Origin: an uncultured Peptococcaceae bacterium
Lineage (GTDB): Bacteria > Bacillota > Dehalobacteriia > UBA4068
Reading direction: 5' to 3'
DNA: 39,567 nt
Assembly: GCA_949289995.1 (NCBI GenBank)
Contig: CASEQE010000050.1
Span: 1 to 39,567 of the forward strand
The position numbers and the translations under genes were made by a program. Positions 6,429-14,956 of this stretch are shown in pieces; within the stretch, counting starts at the first letter, position 1; every line of letters begins with the position of its first letter. The notes beneath the pieces are model-generated. The model was not told where the DNA came from, did no database searches, and was given only the letters and a program-made list of their open reading frames with translations.

Positions 6429-8102
6429 ATGAGCGAAACCATTAAAGTTACGTTTGAAGATGGTTCTACCATCCAGGTGGCCCAGGGGGCTACGTTGGCC
6501 TATTTGGCCAGTCAAATTCCGGAGCGCCCCTTGGAACCTTTGGCGGCGGTGGTTAATGATGAGTTGCAGGAATTGGATTATCCCTTGTTTGCCGACAGTC
6601 GGGTGATTTGGTTGGATTTCGACTGCGATTTGGGACGGGGTATATATAAACGTAGCTCGATTTTTGTGCTCAAAGTGGCGGCGGCTCAAGTTTTTCCTCA
6701 GCGGCAATTGTGGGTTAGTCATTCTTTGGGAGACGGTTTGTTTTGCTGGTTGGATCGGGAGGACGGTACGGCCATCACTCCGGCGGAAGTGGCCTCCTTG
6801 GAAGAACAGTATATGGAATTGGTCAACGCCGACTTACCGATTAGTCATACCCGTATCTTTCGTGAGGATGGGGCGGCCTATTTTCGTGCTGCCGGCAATC
6901 CCGCCAAAGCACAATTGATTGAGAATCGTGGCGACGCTTATATGAGCTTGTATACCCTAGAAGGTATCAGCGATTATCTGTTTGGCCGAATGGTCAACCG
7001 CAGCGGTCTGCTGGGACAGGTGCGATTGCAACCTTTTGAGGATGGATTTGTTTTGCATTTACCACCCCGCCGCTATCTGGGCTGCGAAAATGAAAACGAC
7101 TTTGAGCCCAAACAATTACATGCTATTCTCAATGGTTATCATGATTGGAGCGAACTGCTACATGTGGAAACGGTAGCGGATTTGAATAATATTATCGATC
7201 GTGGCGAATTTAAAGAATTGATGCTGATTGCGGAAAATTTACAGGAAAGGACGCTACATAGCATTTCCGACAGTTTGTACGCCCTGTTTCCCGAGGTTCG
7301 GTTGATATTATTGGCAGGCCCCTCGTCTTCCGGCAAAACAACCACCACCCAGAGATTAAAAATCCAATTTCGCACTTTAGGTATCAACCCGCTTACCATC
7401 TCTATGGACGATTATTTTGTGGATCGGGATAAAACGCCGTTGATGGAAAATGGAAAACCGGATTTTGAAGGGATAGCAGCTTTAAATCTGCCGCTTTTTA
7501 ATCAAAATATGAACGACTTGCTGGCAGGTAAAGAAGTTTGCTTGCCGCGCTACGATTTTATTACCGGAAAAAGCATTCCTAATGCGCAACCTTGTAAATT
7601 ATCGGATAAACAGATTATCATTGTTGAAGGCATTCATGCTTTAAACGATCAGCTTTCCGCTGCGGTAGATGACAAATATAAACGGAAAATATTTGTATCT
7701 GCTTTGACGCAGCTAAATTTTGATCAATACATGCCGGTGGGTACGTCCGATAGCCGTTTGTTCCGACGTATGGTGCGGGATATGCAGTTTCGCGGTATGT
7801 CTCCTGGGGATACCCTCTTGCATTGGGACGAGGTGCGTCGGGGGGAACATCATAATATTTTCCCCTATCAGGAAAACGCCGATTATTATTTTAATTCTAC
7901 TTTAATCTATGAGCTATCCATATTGCGGCCTATTGTGGAGGCGGCTTTACTCACCGTTCCCCAGGATCATCCCCGTTATTTGGAATCCAAAAGGCTGCTA
8001 CGCTTTATACGTTACTTCAAACCAGCTACGGAAGAATTGAAGTTCGTCCCATTCAATTCTATTCTGCGGGAATTTTTAGGCGGCGGCGTATTTGACGTAT
8101 AA
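6429..8102 (+). CDS. TGS-domain uridine kinase-like nucleoside kinase
   Basis: A 557-aa three-part protein. Residues about 1-65 form a TGS domain and about 66-230 resemble the second additional domain of threonyl-tRNA synthetase. From about 290 onward it is a uridine kinase (PRK family) with Walker A GPSSSGKT (297-304) and downstream motifs SMDDYFVDRD and IIVEGIHAL. The kinase family phosphorylates uridine or cytidine with NTP. The architecture is well known in Clostridia and Bacteroidetes, but its physiological substrate is not firmly established. GGGAGG precedes ATG 6429. A long hairpin follows. Confidence 0.93.
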   Translation: MSETIKVTFEDGSTIQVAQGATLAYLASQIPERPLEPLAAVVNDELQELDYPLFADSRVIWLDFDCDLGRGIYKRSSIFVLKVAAAQVFPQRQLWVSHSLGDGLFCWLDREDGTAITPAEVASLEEQYMELVNADLPISHTRIFREDGAAYFRAAGNPAKAQLIENRGDAYMSLYTLEGISDYLFGRMVNRSGLLGQVRLQPFEDGFVLHLPPRRYLGCENENDFEPKQLHAILNGYHDWSELLHVETVADLNNIIDRGEFKELMLIAENLQERTLHSISDSLYALFPEVRLILLAGPSSSGKTTTTQRLKIQFRTLGINPLTISMDDYFVDRDKTPLMENGKPDFEGIAALNLPLFNQNMNDLLAGKEVCLPRYDFITGKSIPNAQPCKLSDKQIIIVEGIHALNDQLSAAVDDKYKRKIFVSALTQLNFDQYMPVGTSDSRLFRRMVRDMQFRGMSPGDTLLHWDEVRRGEHHNIFPYQENADYYFNSTLIYELSILRPIVEAALLTVPQDHPRYLESKRLLRFIRYFKPATEELKFVPFNSILREFLGGGVFDV

Positions 8103-8140
8103 TTCTTTTTGCCCCAACCTTTATGAAACTGTCAACTGGT

Positions 8141-8179
8141 GAACCAGGGGAAAATCTGGGACAGATTTTCCCCTGGTTC
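8141..8179 (+). terminator. Long hairpin after the nucleoside kinase gene
   Basis: A perfect 18-bp stem (8141-8158 with 8162-8179) has a 3-base loop. No T-run follows directly, so it may be a Rho-independent terminator of weak type or an mRNA 3'-end stabiliser. Confidence 0.6.
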
Positions 8180-8215
8180 CGGAACAAGCGACGCTAAGAA
8201 AAAACAAAATTTTCC

Positions 8216-8244
8216 TTGCTTTTTTTTAATATTTACTATATAAT
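8216..8244 (+). promoter_or_regulatory. Promoter of the tRNA-Gly/tRNA-Arg unit
   Basis: TTGCTT (8216-8221) and TATAAT (8239-8244) have 17-base spacing. The start would be about 8251, a few bases before tRNA-Gly. Confidence 0.88.
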
Positions 8245-8257
8245 ACTTACTATCCGT

Positions 8258-8331
8258 GCGGGTGTAACTCAATGGCAGAGTTCCAGCCTTCCAAGCTGGC
8301 TACGTGGGTTCGATTCCCATCACCCGCTCCA
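8258..8331 (+). tRNA. tRNA-Gly, anticodon TCC
   Basis: The acceptor GCGGGTG pairs with CACCCGC, CCA is encoded and the T-loop GGTTCGATTCC is present. The anticodon stem CCAGC/GCTGG encloses loop CTTCCAA, giving anticodon TCC. Confidence 0.97.
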
Positions 8332-8341
8332 TTTTTTTTGT

Positions 8342-8418
<77 letters not shown>

Positions 8419-8419
8419 G

Positions 8420-8458
8420 CCAGTCGTATGTAGGATATCTCATACGACTGGTTTTTTT
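8420..8458 (+). terminator. Terminator of the tRNA unit
   Basis: An 11-bp perfect stem (8420-8430 with 8441-8451) is followed by a run of seven T. It begins two bases after tRNA-Arg. Confidence 0.93.
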
Positions 8459-8530
8459 ATTTGTCATGGACAAATTTTCCGTTTTTATGTATGCTAGTTC
8501 TAGCAGAATGATGGCTAATGGGAGGTACAT

Positions 8531-9754
8531 ATGTTTATCACCATAAGGCAAGTTGAGGCTAATGGCAAAAATCTTTTTCAGGTAGAAGAAGATGCGGAAA
8601 TTTTGTTTCGTGCGCAAACGCCTTGGGCTAACATTCGGGCTCCTTTGCATATTGAAAATCTACGGAAACTGATATTTACCGACGTAGACGGGAATGAAGC
8701 GTTTCATACGACCTACAGTGTTCTGGAAAATACTATGGAGGAAATTTCCCAGTATAAGTATCTGTTTGGTACGTCTGCTCAATTGATGAAATATCAGGTG
8801 ATTGGCCGGGGTGGACAGGCGCTTGGCGCTTTTTATACGCAGATCGACGGTATATTTGCTAGCCAAATGATCATCGAATATCGGCAACGAATATACAATT
8901 GCTATAATCGGGCTTTGGGAAAAACTTATGTGGTCAGTGTGTTTGATGGGGAGCGGCAAATCGCTCAAATTAGCAAACCGCTGGACGTATGGGATCGCCT
9001 GGATGTTTTTTATTTGCATTTAGATGAGGCCTATCGGCATATGCTGCCGATTTTAAGTTTTTTCACGGTTTATGTAGATGCGCTGAAATTCAACCGGCCG
9101 GGATGGATAGCCGGATCTTCGGTGGAAAAATCCTGGAGCTATACTTTTGACCGCAATAATGACAAATATGATCCGGATTGGGTTAGCCGGACTTTTGGCA
9201 GGGAGGCCGCCTGGCACCTGGAAGAGTTGTTGCAGCAACCGCAAAAGCGGCTGGCGCAGGCAGGGTCTGGGCTTAAGAACCGCAGATGGATTCGTGGAAT
9301 TATGTTGGCGGGCGGATTGATTTTTATTTTATTGGCGGCAGTTTTGGGTTGGCGGCTGTTGCGGCCAACAGATCCGCTGCCGCCGCAGGATTTTGTGGAT
9401 GAAATGCAGGCGCATGGTTATGGCGTGCAGTCAGGCGCGCCTAATGAAATAGACGGCGGATGGCAACTGGCCTATGCAGCGGAAAAGGGAGAATGTCGCA
9501 TTTGGTATTTATCTTTCGCTTCCGTTTCGCAGGCACGGCAATTCTTTCTTCAAGCAAAAAATCGACTGCTGGAGGAATCGGCGGGAGCATATAAGCAAAG
9601 TAGCGTAGATTTTCCGCAAGGCGAGAAATATACGCTAAACGTCAATGACAGTTATACTGTGGTTTCACGTATTGAGAACACGGTAATTTTGTCTATTGTG
9701 CCGGATTGTTATCAAGACGGGGTGCAGGATATTTTGCGCGGATTGGGCTATTAG
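8531..9754 (+). CDS. Membrane-anchored protein, tubby/LURP-one-like N-domain possible
   Basis: A 407-aa protein with no firm family. Residues 1-190 look like an antiparallel beta domain of the scramblase/LURP-one type (phrases such as YQVIGRGGQALGAFYTQI and YNRALGKTYVVSVFDG); this is a weak resemblance. One membrane helix lies at about 255-275 after a basic stretch (KNRRWIRG), followed by a 130-aa C-terminal domain (VSQARQFFLQAKNRL). There is no signal peptide, so the N-domain is probably cytoplasmic and the C-domain outside. GGGAGGT precedes ATG 8531. It stands alone between a tRNA terminator and the glycine riboswitch. Confidence 0.75.
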   Translation: MFITIRQVEANGKNLFQVEEDAEILFRAQTPWANIRAPLHIENLRKLIFTDVDGNEAFHTTYSVLENTMEEISQYKYLFGTSAQLMKYQVIGRGGQALGAFYTQIDGIFASQMIIEYRQRIYNCYNRALGKTYVVSVFDGERQIAQISKPLDVWDRLDVFYLHLDEAYRHMLPILSFFTVYVDALKFNRPGWIAGSSVEKSWSYTFDRNNDKYDPDWVSRTFGREAAWHLEELLQQPQKRLAQAGSGLKNRRWIRGIMLAGGLIFILLAAVLGWRLLRPTDPLPPQDFVDEMQAHGYGVQSGAPNEIDGGWQLAYAAEKGECRIWYLSFASVSQARQFFLQAKNRLLEESAGAYKQSSVDFPQGEKYTLNVNDSYTVVSRIENTVILSIVPDCYQDGVQDILRGLGY

Positions 9755-9883
9755 CCGCCGGACGCTGTGGGCAGGGAAGAAGGCTGCAGGGCGGCGTCAA
9801 TGGTTGACGGAGCGCATATATCTTGACAATATATAACCGAGACATATATAACAAAAATTTCAATTGTATAAAATAAGACAGGT

Positions 9884-10060
9884 GCAGCGCCCAGGAAAAA
9901 GCCGCCGGCTTGCCGAAGGAGTAATGCTTTCAGGTGTTTTGAACAGAAATGAGGACTGTGCGTGAATGTCGTTCTGGAGAAGCTCATGAACGAGGGCCGA
10001 AGGGGCAAAACGGCACGACTTCGCGCCGTTAATCTCTCAGGCAAAAGGACGGAGAAACCA
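9884..10060 (+). promoter_or_regulatory. Tandem glycine riboswitch
   Basis: Two glycine aptamers lie in series upstream of an AGCS symporter gene. Aptamer 1 (about 9884-9962) shows GCCGAAGGAGTAA, CTTTCAGG and GGACTGT. Aptamer 2 (about 9972-10058) shows TCTGGAGAAG, GCCGAAGGGGCAAAA, AATCTCTCAGGCAAAAGGAC and GGAGAAAC. These are the conserved core strings of the glycine class. Two terminator-like structures follow before the gene, so glycine binding likely permits read-through. Family and neighbour agree well; the exact aptamer ends are estimates. Confidence 0.88.
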
Positions 10061-10061
10061 T

Positions 10062-10140
10062 GCGACCGGCTGGAAGATTGCAGCCGCCGTTCGGTAGATT
10101 TTGTCTTTTTTGGTCGTGGGTGACGCCACGGCCTGTTTTT
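10062..10140 (+). terminator. Riboswitch expression platform with terminator hairpins
   Basis: A GGCTG/CAGCC stem near 10070-10086 with flanking ACC/GGT pairing runs into TTTTGTCTTTTTT. A second 8-bp stem (10112-10119 with 10126-10133, one G-U) ends in TGTTTTT. Either could be the glycine-controlled terminator. Confidence 0.65.
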
Positions 10141-10165
10141 ATTGTGGAAAGAGGAGAGTAACGGT

Positions 10166-11584
10166 ATGTTGGAAGTATTGCAAACGGTGGAAGATTGGTT
10201 GTATCCGATTGTTTGGCAGATCAACGAGACCTTATCCAGTTATATTTTGGTGATATTATTGCTTGGGGTAGGGCTATGGTACTCCATTCGCACCCGGTTT
10301 ATCCAGGTCCGTTGTTTTGGCGAAGGTATGCGTAAGGTGTTTGGCAATTTATCTTTACGGGGCGGCCGTCAGGACCGGGGCATGAGTTCATTTCAGGCTT
10401 TGGCTACCGCCATCGCCGCCCAGGTTGGCACCGGCAATATTGTTGGCACTGCCGGCGCTATTTTGATCGGTGGTCCCGGCGCTATCTTTTGGATGTGGAT
10501 TATCGCTTTCTTTGGCATGGCCACCATTTATGCCGAGGCGACTTTGGCGATCAAGACCCGGGTGGTGGACGATCAGGGCGCTATCCATGGTGGACCGGTG
10601 TATTACATTACTACGGCGTTTAAAGGCGCTTTTGGTAAATTTTTGGCTGGTTTTTTTGCCGTGGCCATTATTTTGGCCTTGGGATTTATGGGTTGTATGG
10701 TGCAATCCAATTCTATCGGTTCCACCTTTGAAACGGCTTTTCATGTTCCTTCCTGGACGGTAGGAATTGTTTTCGTGATTGTATGCGCGGTGATTTTTAT
10801 AGGCGGCGTCAGCCGTTTGGCGGCGGTTACCGAAAAGCTGGTGCCTGTGATGGCGGTGATTTTTCTCATGGGTAGTTTGGCCGTATTGGTGGTACGGGCG
10901 GCTTATTTGCCGGAAACCATTGGGATGATTGTGCGCTATGCTTTTCAGCCGCAATCTATCATTGGCGGCAGTTTTGGTTACGCCCTTATGACTGCCATTA
11001 GTCAAGGAGCTAAGCGAGGATTGTTTTCCAATGAGGCGGGTATGGGTTCCACGCCGCATGCCCATGCCCAAGCCAATGTGAAGGATCCCCATGACCAAGG
11101 CGTGGTGGCTATGATCGGCGTGTTTATCGATACTTTTGTAGTGCTTACCCTCAATGCCTTGGTGATCATCTCTACCCTATATACCAGCGGCGGTATTCTA
11201 CATGACGGCGTGATTCCAGAGAATATTAGTAATACCAATTTGGCCCAGACTGCTTTTGGTACGGTATTTGGCAGCGAAGCCGGCGCTATGTTTGTGGCGG
11301 TATGTTTGTTTTTCTTTGCTTTTTCTACGGTGTTGGGCTGGAATATGTTTGGTAAGATTAACGTTGTCTATTTGTTTGGCAAAAAGGCAGCTCCGGTATA
11401 TGCGGTGATTGCGTTGCTTTTTATTTTCTTGGGTACTCTGATGTCCAATACTTTGGTTTGGCAATTGACGGATATGTTGAATAATTTAATGGTGCTTCCC
11501 AACGCTATCGCCTTGTTTGCTTTAACGGGCACGGTGATCAAAATCGCCCAGGGCAAAGGTAGGAAAAAGGCGAAAAAATCCTGA
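10166..11584 (+). CDS. Alanine/glycine:cation symporter (AGCS family)
   Basis: A 472-aa polytopic membrane protein of the AGCS (AlsT/DagA) family, which imports glycine or alanine with Na+ or H+. Family hallmarks are visible: FQALATAIAAQVGTGNIVG near the first third, WMWIIAFFGMATIYAEATLA, and the GLFSNEAGMGSTPHAHA segment. I start at ATG 10166, 7 bases after GAGGAGAG, not at a TTG eight codons upstream. The tandem glycine riboswitch in its leader indicates glycine as the substrate. A terminator follows at 11703. Confidence 0.95.
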   Translation: MLEVLQTVEDWLYPIVWQINETLSSYILVILLLGVGLWYSIRTRFIQVRCFGEGMRKVFGNLSLRGGRQDRGMSSFQALATAIAAQVGTGNIVGTAGAILIGGPGAIFWMWIIAFFGMATIYAEATLAIKTRVVDDQGAIHGGPVYYITTAFKGAFGKFLAGFFAVAIILALGFMGCMVQSNSIGSTFETAFHVPSWTVGIVFVIVCAVIFIGGVSRLAAVTEKLVPVMAVIFLMGSLAVLVVRAAYLPETIGMIVRYAFQPQSIIGGSFGYALMTAISQGAKRGLFSNEAGMGSTPHAHAQANVKDPHDQGVVAMIGVFIDTFVVLTLNALVIISTLYTSGGILHDGVIPENISNTNLAQTAFGTVFGSEAGAMFVAVCLFFFAFSTVLGWNMFGKINVVYLFGKKAAPVYAVIALLFIFLGTLMSNTLVWQLTDMLNNLMVLPNAIALFALTGTVIKIAQGKGRKKAKKS

Positions 11585-11701
11585 ATCGAGAATTGCCGGC
11601 CAAAGCGCTTAGCAAAAGGCCATATAAACTGCAAAGACGGCGGGATTTGTTTGGAGCAAGGCCGTATGTGGTTATCTACAACGGAACATCATAAAATAGA
11701 C

Positions 11702-11740
11702 AAAAATAGTCTGCGGCGCGCACCGCAGACTATTTTGTTT
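11702..11740. terminator. Bidirectional terminator after the symporter gene
   Basis: A 14-bp perfect stem (11703-11716 with 11723-11736) has A-rich and T-rich outer arms. It can serve the plus-strand symporter gene and the convergent minus-strand regulator gene. Confidence 0.9.
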
Positions 11741-11764
11741 GAAGGATTGATTTTTGGCCGGACG

Positions 11765-12415
11765 TTATTTAGGCGGCCAGGCAGGCAAGGGCATAGTTGG
11801 CCGCTTATCCTTCCCGGCAAGGTTGGATGAGGATAGTTTATATCTCATCAAGCCATGGTGGTTGCAATACATGTAAAGATAACCATGTTTGGCTAGGCGT
11901 ATCCGACATTGGGCTTCACCTTCGGGATATAGTTTGATCATTTGTAGCCGGTCGGGCGAGACATAGGCGATAAAGGAGATGTAGTGAGTTTTGGTCATGG
12001 GATGATCGATGGAGATGAAATGTTCGTCCTCCACCGGTTGAATTTTGGGAAAATGGTTGACGTCGGCATCTTCCGCTTCTAGAGCGGAAAGGCTAATGCC
12101 GCAGCAACTGACCACCGCTTCGCCCATGGTGTGCATAATATTGCCGCAGACTGGACAGACGTATATTTTGGAACGTAGCATATTGGCGCAGCGATTGCCA
12201 TTGGCTACGGCGGCGCCGGACATCAGCTCCATAATGGAAACCCCTAGGGCAGACGACAAAGGCTGCAATAGCGAGATATCTGGAAATCCTTTGCCCGTTT
12301 CCCATTTGGATACGGTTTTGCTGCTGACGTCGATTTGTTCCGCCAGTTCTGCTTGGGTTAGCGTCTTGGCTTCTCGTAGGCGTTTAATGGTAGCGCCGGT
12401 GACATAGGAATGCAT
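11765..12415 (-). CDS. XRE-family regulator fused to a desulfoferrodoxin domain
   Basis: A 216-aa protein. Residues 7-61 are an XRE helix-turn-helix (LTQAELAEQIDVSSKTVSKWE). Residues 85-193 align with desulfoferrodoxin (superoxide reductase): desulforedoxin-type Cys at 87, 90, 104 and 105, and centre II ligands H121, H138, H144, C184 and H187 (HPMTKTHYI, CNHHG). The Glu-Lys pair that precedes the first His in active enzymes is replaced by Val-Asn. A redox or superoxide sensor is therefore plausible. GGAGGT lies 7 bases before the ATG. It is a single gene with its own promoter; its targets are unknown. Confidence 0.9.
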   Translation of the reverse strand: MHSYVTGATIKRLREAKTLTQAELAEQIDVSSKTVSKWETGKGFPDISLLQPLSSALGVSIMELMSGAAVANGNRCANMLRSKIYVCPVCGNIMHTMGEAVVSCCGISLSALEAEDADVNHFPKIQPVEDEHFISIDHPMTKTHYISFIAYVSPDRLQMIKLYPEGEAQCRIRLAKHGYLYMYCNHHGLMRYKLSSSNLAGKDKRPTMPLPAWPPK

Positions 12416-12434
12416 AGGATAGACCTCCGTAGCC

Positions 12435-12450
12435 GATTTGCTGATTTGCT
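12435..12450. promoter_or_regulatory. Tandem GATTTGCT repeat, possible operator
   Basis: Two adjacent GATTTGCT copies (12435-12442, 12443-12450) lie in the leader of the XRE-desulfoferrodoxin gene, between its promoter and start codon. This position would suit autoregulation. Confidence 0.4.
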
Positions 12451-12459
12451 ATGATTATG

Positions 12460-12488
12460 ATTATAGCATGGCTGCGGAGCGGCGGCAA
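12460..12488 (-). promoter_or_regulatory. Promoter of the XRE-desulfoferrodoxin gene
   Basis: On the minus strand TTGCCG (12488-12483) and an extended -10 TGCTATAAT (TATAAT at 12465-12460) are separated by 17 bases. Confidence 0.8.
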
Positions 12489-12567
12489 TCTACGCATCAG
12501 CGACAGGGAAAGAGGGATAAACCGGGGATGATTGGGCAAAAGGTGTAGCGGTAGGCTTGCATCGCCG

Positions 12568-13080
12568 TCATGACGGCGTAGAATTGGGGGTATTCCCTAG
12601 GGGATGGGGCGATAGCTGGTTGGGGAGAAGAATATGACGCAACAGCTTTTGGTTTAATTCATAAAGGGCGATTTGTTGATCCTGAAAACACATTAGCTCG
12701 TAAGCTTGCTGATAGAACAGCCATTTGTAATCGGTATGTTCTTCGGAAAGCTGGATAGCCCCTTGCCATGGCATGGCAAAGAAATACATGGGTATAACGG
12801 CAATATCTTTTCCCCAGAAGGCTCGATCTGTTTCGCTGAAGAGATAGTCCGGCAGATAACTGATGCTTTCTAACGGGTAGAGGGGCGCATAGGTGTCAAT
12901 TCCCGCTTCTTCAAAAATTTCCCGCCGGGCGCCCTCTTCCAGCGTTTCTGCATCTTCCAATCCACCGCATACGCCTTGCCAGCAAAAGGGCGTATCCGCT
13001 CTTTGAAACAGAGCGTATTCATAAGTTTCGTGCCGTTTGCGAAAGAGAAAAATATGCACTTGTTGCGGTCTTCTGGTCAT
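12568..13080 (-). CDS. Nudix hydrolase
   Basis: A 170-aa Nudix pyrophosphohydrolase. The complete box G-x5-E-x7-REUxEExGU spans residues 39-61 (REIFEEAGI at the end). Such enzymes hydrolyse nucleoside diphosphate derivatives with Mg2+. The Trp-rich middle (FWGKDIAVIPMYFF) and the DYKWLFYQQAYELM segment resemble NudB/MutT-like members, but the substrate cannot be read from sequence. An AAAGGA site precedes ATG 13080. The stop codon falls inside the 16-bp palindrome CGCCGTCATGACGGCG (12563-12578). Confidence 0.92.
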   Translation of the reverse strand: MTRRPQQVHIFLFRKRHETYEYALFQRADTPFCWQGVCGGLEDAETLEEGARREIFEEAGIDTYAPLYPLESISYLPDYLFSETDRAFWGKDIAVIPMYFFAMPWQGAIQLSEEHTDYKWLFYQQAYELMCFQDQQIALYELNQKLLRHILLPNQLSPHPLGNTPNSTPS

Positions 13081-13182
13081 AGATTGCGTATCCTTTCCCT
13101 GAATTTCCGTTGGCTATATAGGCAGGCATATGTATGGCGTATCCTTGGACATATCTGATGAAGGACGGTTGGGGATAAGGAT

Positions 13183-13371
13183 TTATTCCACCTTTTCGAA
13201 AGCGCCCTTTGGGCAAAAGCGCATACATTTTTCACAGATCACGCAGGCGGTTTCATCCACCAGTGGCAGGGAGTATATGTCTTTTTGCGAAATGGCCCCT
13301 TGGGGACAAACCGCTATCGAGGGACAGAGATGATTCTGCGGGCATTTGGCGCTGTTAACAATTATTCTCAT
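13183..13371 (-). CDS. Small 4Fe-4S ferredoxin
   Basis: A 62-aa ferredoxin-like protein. The C-terminal motif CVICEKCMRFCP is the classic CxxCxxCxxxCP. The N-terminal motif CPQNHLCPSIAVCP has only three Cys, with C10 and C16 widely spaced, so the first cluster may lack a standard ligand or use another residue. This CPQNHxCP form recurs in small clostridial ferredoxins. The gene starts 6 bases after an ArsR-family gene, so the ArsR protein probably controls it. GAAAGGAGA precedes the ATG. Confidence 0.88.
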   Translation of the reverse strand: MRIIVNSAKCPQNHLCPSIAVCPQGAISQKDIYSLPLVDETACVICEKCMRFCPKGAFEKVE

Positions 13372-13377
13372 ATGCGT

Positions 13378-13671
13378 TTATCTCCTTTCCTCTGTGCAAA
13401 AATGTTCTTGTAGAGTTTGCATGAAGGCAATGATTCGCGGATCCTGTATCCAATAGATCACATGCATGCATTGTTTTTCTGCGGCAAGGATGACGGCGGT
13501 TTTTAGCTGGCGTAAGTGTTGGGATATTGCGGAGGCGGTAATATTGGGGGAGCATTTATGGATTTCGCCGACGCTGAGGCGGCCTTTCAGCAAGGCGCAT
13601 AAGATCAACAGCCGGTGTTTATTGGCCACAATTTTTAATAGATCGGCAATTTTTTTGGCTTGTTCTTCCAT
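13378..13671 (-). CDS. ArsR-family transcriptional regulator
   Basis: A 97-aa winged-helix repressor of the ArsR/SmtB family: ANKHRLLILCALLKGRLSVGEI is the first half and ITASAISQHLRQLKTAVIL the recognition helix region. C80-type Cys (KQCMHVIYW) and C91 (HFCTEE) could sense metal or redox state, but the typical CVC metal site is absent. AAAGGAGC precedes ATG 13671. It heads an operon with the ferredoxin gene. A palindrome near 13787 may be its operator. Confidence 0.9.
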   Translation of the reverse strand: MEEQAKKIADLLKIVANKHRLLILCALLKGRLSVGEIHKCSPNITASAISQHLRQLKTAVILAAEKQCMHVIYWIQDPRIIAFMQTLQEHFCTEERR

Positions 13672-13784
13672 AAGGCGTTTGCTCCTTTTTATATATGCCA
13701 GCCAATCTTAGGCCGGACGGCGCTGCGATAAGCGTTTGCCGCCGTTATAGCGACGGGAGGATTGCCGCAAATGTATATTAGTAA

Positions 13785-13800
13785 TTAAGATATATCTAAT
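13785..13800. promoter_or_regulatory. Candidate ArsR operator palindrome
   Basis: Around the centre GATATATC the flanks are near-symmetric (TTAA on the left, TAAT on the right). AT-rich dyads of this kind are common ArsR/SmtB sites. It lies about 115 bases upstream of the arsR start. Confidence 0.35.
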
Positions 13801-13931
13801 ATACTTTATAAGTTGGCTTGTGGCAAGGGGAATTCAGCGAAGCGGGAAAAAGAATTTGAAGCGGATGGGGGATGGATGGCGGACGGATGGCGTCTTACGC
13901 AGGCTGCGAGGTGATTTGCATCCTGGCATGA

Positions 13932-13983
13932 AAAAACGCCCCATCGCTGGCCGTAGCCAAGAGGGGCGTTTTTGACTTCGCTA
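13932..13983 (-). terminator. Terminator of the ABC transporter operon
   Basis: AAAAACGCCCC (13932-13942) pairs with GGGGCGTTTTT (13973-13983). On the minus strand the stem ends in a T-run, 62 bases after the permease stop. Confidence 0.8.
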
Positions 13984-14044
13984 GGGAGCGGAGGATACAA
14001 AGCGGCGAGATCAATCGGATCGGCATATGGTATGGGTACTGGGC

Positions 14045-14956
14045 TTAGCCGATGCCTTCGCCGCCTTTGACGAGTTTTTTTTCCAAAAGTGTGACCAATT
14101 TATTGAGTACGGTAACCCATAAGGCGACCAAGATAATACCTGCTACCACATTGGTATAGTTGCCATAGTGGGTATAGTTGATAATGAAGTAGCCTACGCC
14201 GCTGGTGGCGCCCATCATTTCGGCGAAGGTCAACATCATAATTGATGTAGCCAAGGAAACTTTTAGGCCGGAAACCAGACCTGGCAGCACATAGGGCAGA
14301 AGAATTTTGCCTACCATTTGCGGCGTGGACACCCCTAACATACGGGCGGAATCGATGATGCGCCGATCCACGCTTTGTACCCGTACGATCATATTTAAGT
14401 ATGTGGGCCAGAATATGCCTAAGGTAATTACCAAAGCGGAAGCGCTGCGGAAAGTGGGCATTAGGGCGATTAAATAGGGAGCGTAAACTACCGGCGGAAT
14501 GGGGCTGATCACATAGGCGATGGGGTAAGCTACTTGGCGCAAACCATCTAGCCAGCCGGTGAGCAAGCCTAGTCCCACGCCTAAGCTTAAAGCTACGGCA
14601 AAGCCGATACACAGCAATTGCGTAGAAGAATATAGACCCTCTAACAATTGCTTCCATTCGCTATAGAACACGTTAAAAACGTTTTCTGGAGAGGGGATTA
14701 ATACCGGATGCGCAATATTCCATTGGCTGGCGCAACATTCCCATAGCAACAACAATAGCCAGATCAGCAAAATGATCCACGAGGCGGCGGTACGGTTTTG
14801 TCTTTTGCGATATTGAATGAGAAAAAATAGCTCCGCCAGAAAGAGAAAAACCAAAAAAGCCCAAGGGGCAGCTACCTCTCTGGCGCCCGGGTGAAATAAA
14901 AGCGCGATCAACGCAAAAAGCGCGATATGATCCAGGATAAAGAGGAGGCGCCTCAT
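14045..14956 (-). CDS. ABC transporter permease, SsuC/TauC type
   Basis: A 303-aa inner-membrane permease of the nitrate/sulfonate/taurine/pyrimidine-precursor importer family, with the binding-protein-dependent inner membrane motif region around VDRRIIDSARMLGVSTPQMVGKI (EAA loop). Several hydrophobic helices are present, including an extra N-terminal set (about residues 10-75) before the usual LPSPxxV-like segment LIPSPENVF. I start at ATG 14956, which overlaps the ATPase stop codon as ATGA, rather than at a TTG eight codons upstream. It works with the ATPase and lipoprotein genes just upstream. Confidence 0.92.
   Translation of the reverse strand: MRRLLFILDHIALFALIALLFHPGAREVAAPWAFLVFLFLAELFFLIQYRKRQNRTAASWIILLIWLLLLLWECCASQWNIAHPVLIPSPENVFNVFYSEWKQLLEGLYSSTQLLCIGFAVALSLGVGLGLLTGWLDGLRQVAYPIAYVISPIPPVVYAPYLIALMPTFRSASALVITLGIFWPTYLNMIVRVQSVDRRIIDSARMLGVSTPQMVGKILLPYVLPGLVSGLKVSLATSIMMLTFAEMMGATSGVGYFIINYTHYGNYTNVVAGIILVALWVTVLNKLVTLLEKKLVKGGEGIG

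Larger units (their letters stand above)
13672..14044. other. Intergenic region with ArsR leader and terminator
   Basis: No gene is seen. It holds an AT-rich palindrome (TTAAGATATATCTAAT type, 13785-13800) that could be the ArsR operator, and at the right end the terminator of the ABC transporter operon. A GGATGGATGGCGGACGGATGG-like purine stretch near 13862-13890 is low complexity. Confidence 0.5.

Noticed and set aside
10388..11098. 236-codon minus-strand frame
   Set aside because: It lies wholly inside the AGCS symporter gene and is a low-quality His/Asn-rich translation.
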